Shown piece by piece: positions 60,579 through 64,000 of a DNA stretch of 64,000 nt. This stretch comes from JASSUD01 sp031963045. Lineage in GTDB: Bacteria > Pseudomonadota > Gammaproteobacteria > Burkholderiales > Burkholderiaceae. Made by a program: the position numbers and the translations under genes. The stretch's first letter is position 1; each line of letters begins with the position of its first letter. Below the pieces are notes generated by a model. It made no database searches and had not been told where the DNA came from. It saw nothing but the letters and a program-made list of their open reading frames with translations. The DNA is taken from positions 1-64,000 of the forward strand of contig JASSUK010000040.1 of assembly GCA_031963045.1 (NCBI GenBank). Direction: 5' to 3'.

Positions 60579-63500
60579 ATGACGTTCCTCTCCTCACTTT
60601 CTTCCGTCTCCTCCTTCTCCTTTACAAACGAGTTGGCACGCTCCGCGTCAAAACTTGTAGATGAGGCTGCATTGCGATTGAAAGAGTCAGAGCTTGGGCA
60701 GAAAGCATTAGAAGTGACGACCCAAGCAGAGCAAAAACTTAAAGATACCTGCTCAGAAATGGTTAGCAAAACCACCTCTTCCGAGCTTGGGAAAAAAGTA
60801 TCAAAAATAGCCACCCAGACAAATAAAAAAGTAGAGAGCTCTTGTTCGAGAAGCCGTTTAACTCAAGGACATACATACTTAAAAAGACTGTATAAGCTGG
60901 CAGATACTTACTCAGAAATCATTAATAAAACTACGCCTGAAGAATTTAAGCAAGCATGCGAAGAATTTGAGCAAGCAAACACAAAAGTTAATCAAGCAAA
61001 AGAAGGATTTAAGCAAGCACGCACAAAAGTTAACCAAACAGAAGAAGAATTTAAGCAAGCACACACAAAAGTTAACCAAGCAAAAGAAGAATTTTCTAAG
61101 ATTCCCGAATTATCTAAGACATGCGAATGCATAAAGGGAAAATTTGAAGAAATTGCCGAAAGTTTTTTAGCTGTATCTGGAAAACAAATGTCGGCGACCG
61201 CTGCGCCAAAGGAAGAAACTGCTGCCACAGATTCAGCGGATTTTGATTATGCTGAATTTTCTTCTTTTATTAAGGATTGCTGCTCACCATTTAGCAATGG
61301 TGAACTCACATATTTACGCAAAATATTTGAATGCACATCCCAAGTTGAGTTTGCCAATAAGAACATAGCAGAACTACTGCTCCCATTTGTATGCAGTGCA
61401 ATACCAATTTTTGAGGCTAAAAAAGAGGATAAAAATTGGGAAGATAAAGCGGCTGAGGTAAAAGAAAAGCATCGCATTACGATGGCTCGTGAGCTGTCTG
61501 GACATATTCCTCCCTTTCCAGAAAAATCTACACGCGAAACCGCTGAATTAGCAGCAAACTCCATCGTAGATTTCTTATATAGCAAAAACAATGTACTTCC
61601 AGCTTATCTTTTTTATGATTTGCCTGACGATTGTCTCCAACAAATATATCAGTGCATGGCAGAATGGGGTGAAATCTTAGGTATGCCAGCGTTACTTCAA
61701 GCTTTAAGGCCTGAGATAGCAGCTTTTTTCAAAATACCGCAGAAGCAGAAAACTAATGCATCTACAATATTAAAAGTTGACAAAGAGTCTTTTGTCTCGC
61801 ACCAGCATTATCAAGAACGTCTTATAGAATTATATCAATCTATATACCAACATCGTCACCTAAAAAAACTAGAAACCGAAGCGATAGAAGAAGCGGAAGA
61901 ATTCAAAAAAGCTTGCTATACATTTTTAAATCCACCTCAATATAGTGCTTCATTTCAAGGCCATGAGGCTAACCTACAGCAAAGCTTACAGCAATTTAAA
62001 ACTGCACTTACAGAGCTGTGGGAAGCTGGTGCTGAACAATGTTTTGATTCTGATAAAATTATTGCCTGGCAGGTAAATAATATTATTAGCAATAAGCAAG
62101 GAAGTTCTGCGAAAAAATTTTCGAATAATAGGGAAAATTTAGAAATCCATAGCCGATTACAAAACACGTTTGCGCTAGTAAATAATGCCGATAGGATAAA
62201 CTCGTCCCTTTTAGCATGGCCTGTATCGCTATGGAGCCAATTTGTCCATGGCGAAATTCAACACGTCCTTTCTGACTCTAAGTTAAAAACAACTGCGCAT
62301 GAATTATTAAAAGTACTCCCTGAGGAAGATCAACTTGCCCTGGTACGCCTACAAGCAGAGTTTACAGCCCCTCAATTAAGCATAAGTATTTCTGTTCCAG
62401 AAAATACTATTACAAACCAGCCACTAACTACAGACTCCATATTTAAAACCACCCTCTCTTCATTGCTCAACGCGCTTCAAGCTATACAACAGACATTTAA
62501 AAATCTGTATGACATTACATGGGCTATTTGCATTAGCTACATGCAGTCAATCTTAGGCCATCTTCAGCATTTAAGCGGGAAAATACACCCTTCTTCTGAA
62601 GAAGCTCCGTTAGACTTGCAATTAAAAGATCTCCCATCAGAAAACGGTAAAATTGCACAGGATGATATATTAAATGCCTCCGAGGTTATTAATCTACCTC
62701 TGTCTATTCAACCTTCAGATACAGAAAAAAATCAGCATTCGGTAGCAAAAAATCTTCTCTGCACAGAAATTATTGAAGACTTAGAAACGAAGCTTAACCA
62801 AAACGATATAATCAATCGAGTGGATTTTGAGGGTGAAGAGTCTTGCACAACATTGCTAGAGACCGATCCAAGAATTCTCATATCAACGTTATTTAAAGAA
62901 TTTAGCGACGCAAATGTTTTTCCCTCCGTATCTTTCAATGAATATGACTATAAAAATTCACATTCTGACTATACTAAAAAACACACACTGATTTCTAGGC
63001 TACAAGATTTTTGTGATCATTCTCCTTACTTCTTTGACAATCGGGACGAGTTTTTATTAATATCTGATATCCTGGGCGCTTCTTCTTATATCCAGAAATA
63101 TTTGATGGATAGACAAGTACTTCCTCTGTTCATGTCAAAAGGAAAAACTCCTTCCACAAAAGAAATACAAAAATCATGCAATTATTTCTTTAGTAGAGAA
63201 GAGGATGGTATAAAATTAATTACCTCTTTTAAATATGATGAAGCAAATGAACATGATAAGAAAAACAAAACGTTTCATTTGGAAGAGCATGCTCACACCG
63301 ATGAACGTGGCAATTCCATTCACTTGGAAATAGCGTTAAAAATTAACAAAAATAATCAGCTTAAAAGAATAACTATCTTGCCTGCAGAGTCTTCTTATCA
63401 TTACAACAATGAAGAAGTTTCGCTGCCGATAGATACCAGCAGCCAGCGCCAAGAAACGGCCATGCAGCTTGAAGCAAATTCTAGTCAGTCTAGTTTGAAT

Positions 63501-63629
63501 ACTTTAGTAGATAAGCCTATTCGCACAAGTACTTCTTCAAGAACACCTCGCAGATTTGGTATGCTCCATCGCTCTAGCAGTGGATCTGCTGACAGTTTCC
63601 CCGGTATCCCTATGGATAATTTAGCGTAA
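60579..63629 (+). CDS. Large coiled-coil protein of unknown function (1016 residues)
   Basis: The N-terminal part (about residues 10-190) is strongly helical and ends in three tandem 14-residue repeats of the type EEFKQAHTKVNQAK, each two heptads, so a coiled coil is likely. A Cys/Glu-containing helical middle follows with no membrane segment that I trust. The tail is Ser/Thr/Arg-rich (TSTSSRTPRRFGMLHRSSSG). No catalytic or secretion motif is recognised. ATG 60579 has no strong ribosome-binding site; GTG 60468 is an alternative giving 1053 residues. Low GC and composition differ from the housekeeping genes. Together with the gene at 1-899 it is a candidate host-interaction protein, by analogy of style only. 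Confidence 0.7.
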   Translation: MTFLSSLSSVSSFSFTNELARSASKLVDEAALRLKESELGQKALEVTTQAEQKLKDTCSEMVSKTTSSELGKKVSKIATQTNKKVESSCSRSRLTQGHTYLKRLYKLADTYSEIINKTTPEEFKQACEEFEQANTKVNQAKEGFKQARTKVNQTEEEFKQAHTKVNQAKEEFSKIPELSKTCECIKGKFEEIAESFLAVSGKQMSATAAPKEETAATDSADFDYAEFSSFIKDCCSPFSNGELTYLRKIFECTSQVEFANKNIAELLLPFVCSAIPIFEAKKEDKNWEDKAAEVKEKHRITMARELSGHIPPFPEKSTRETAELAANSIVDFLYSKNNVLPAYLFYDLPDDCLQQIYQCMAEWGEILGMPALLQALRPEIAAFFKIPQKQKTNASTILKVDKESFVSHQHYQERLIELYQSIYQHRHLKKLETEAIEEAEEFKKACYTFLNPPQYSASFQGHEANLQQSLQQFKTALTELWEAGAEQCFDSDKIIAWQVNNIISNKQGSSAKKFSNNRENLEIHSRLQNTFALVNNADRINSSLLAWPVSLWSQFVHGEIQHVLSDSKLKTTAHELLKVLPEEDQLALVRLQAEFTAPQLSISISVPENTITNQPLTTDSIFKTTLSSLLNALQAIQQTFKNLYDITWAICISYMQSILGHLQHLSGKIHPSSEEAPLDLQLKDLPSENGKIAQDDILNASEVINLPLSIQPSDTEKNQHSVAKNLLCTEIIEDLETKLNQNDIINRVDFEGEESCTTLLETDPRILISTLFKEFSDANVFPSVSFNEYDYKNSHSDYTKKHTLISRLQDFCDHSPYFFDNRDEFLLISDILGASSYIQKYLMDRQVLPLFMSKGKTPSTKEIQKSCNYFFSREEDGIKLITSFKYDEANEHDKKNKTFHLEEHAHTDERGNSIHLEIALKINKNNQLKRITILPAESSYHYNNEEVSLPIDTSSQRQETAMQLEANSSQSSLNTLVDKPIRTSTSSRTPRRFGMLHRSSSGSADSFPGIPMDNLA
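60960..61085 (+). repeat. Three tandem 42-bp repeats
   Basis: GAAGAATTTAAGCAAGCACA-type units lie at 60960-61001, 61002-61043 and 61044-61085, with a partial copy just before. Each codes 14 residues of the coiled coil. Confidence 0.85.
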
Positions 63630-63827
63630 AGGCAAAAAGAAACACCCTACATACTGCTCTAAACATAAGGACTTGCTCAAAAATAGCCGTTTTTAGGCCA
63701 AAATAGATATTAAAAGCCGAAAATTCAGTTTGGAATGAGGCCATAAGATCAGCACACTGTATCTAGCACAGACACCGTGTGCTAATCTGGCTCTTCTCTA
63801 TTCAAACAGAATTTTTTCTGCGACTTC

Positions 63828-64000
63828 ATGTTGACTCAGCTCTCTATTCCTTCTTTCACTTGTGCAGACATTTTGCAGCGTACGCGCCAGGTAATGCAAT
63901 TTTTAACAACAAAGCTTTCTTTCGAAACGTATAAAAAAGAAGGCACTGCACTACTAAAGCTACTTAGCGAACTCACCCCCCCTGTTCCCGCAGAAAACTA
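63828..64000 (+). CDS. 5' part of an unknown gene running off the window
   Basis: An ATG at 63828 opens a frame with no stop to the window end: MLTQLSIPSFTCADILQ, then RTRQVMQFLTTKL and SFETYKKEG. There are 57 codons visible. There is no strong ribosome-binding site, and no family is recognised from so short a piece. It points the same way as the large coiled-coil gene. Confidence 0.4.
   Translation, partial: MLTQLSIPSFTCADILQRTRQVMQFLTTKLSFETYKKEGTALLKLLSELTPPVPAEN

Noticed and set aside
63740..63780. Imperfect hairpin AGCACACTGT...ACCGTGTGCT
   Set aside because: Not followed by a T-run and not near a gene end that needs it; too weak to call.

Overview
The window reads as a chromosome segment from a beta-proteobacterium of the Burkholderiaceae. 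Gene order is close to that of free-living Burkholderia: pnp/rpsO next to tpiA-secG; ilvI-ilvH-ilvC-psd-pssA-leuA; pcnB-folK-panB; aroK-aroB-dgt; radA-alr-lplT-thiD; dapA-bamC near trpS and a site-2 protease; kdsA-eno-ftsB; and rpsT beside a DUF3579 gene. The base composition looks clearly lower in GC than free-living Burkholderia. Intergenic space is littered with short inverted-repeat elements, one toxin-antitoxin pair is broken, expected neighbours are missing, and there are long low-complexity coiled-coil proteins. Together these suggest a host-associated or endosymbiotic lineage, for example the fungal endosymbiont clade with Glomeribacter and Mycoavidus. That placement is inference; the family-level placement is well supported by synteny.

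Layout. 1-1670: 3' part of a coiled-coil, serine-rich protein, then a gene-poor stretch. 1670-7626 (minus): tRNA-Thr, tRNA-Asn, secG, tpiA, a quinone oxidoreductase, pnp, rpsO. 7797-10690 (minus): a repeat, a RelE-type toxin with a frameshifted antitoxin, pdxH, ispF, ispD. 11049-14750 (plus): mfd. 15001-17191: an OmpW-like porin and two small membrane-anchored proteins. 17245-27343 (minus): dgt, aroB, aroK, mutL, hscA, hscB, iscA, iscU, iscS. 27646-34577 (minus): leuA, pssA, psd, ilvC, ilvH, ilvI. 34783-40051 (plus): tRNA-Leu, pcnB, folK, panB, ilvA. 40052-42515: AT-rich accessory block with two unknown genes and a decayed second copy of the ilvA 3' end. 42516-48463: radA and alr (minus), then lplT, a DUF1640-like protein and thiD (plus). 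48664-59057: slyD (minus), a small lipoprotein (plus), then bamC, dapA, trpS, a site-2 protease, ftsB, eno, kdsA and murJ (all minus). 59295-60225: rpsT and a DUF3579 gene. 60579-64000: a 1016-residue coiled-coil protein of unknown function and the start of another gene.

The genes cover branched-chain amino-acid synthesis (ilvA, ilvI, ilvH, ilvC, leuA), phosphatidylserine/ethanolamine synthesis (pssA, psd), the non-mevalonate isoprenoid pathway (ispD, ispF), shikimate (aroB, aroK), pantothenate, folate and thiamine steps, cell-wall and envelope assembly (alr, murJ, kdsA, bamC, ftsB, lplT), Fe-S assembly and repair (mfd, mutL, radA). Biosynthetic capacity is therefore kept even though the intergenic regions look eroded.

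The most distinctive non-gene structures are two dispersed non-coding families. Family A is about 130 bp with ends GTAGGTTGG...; it has many full, partial and inside-out copies. Family B is 145 bp with ends TAGGGCGTGTCCTCAATTG; it has three full copies and several end-only miniatures. No transposase gene, CRISPR array, rRNA operon or replication origin was seen.
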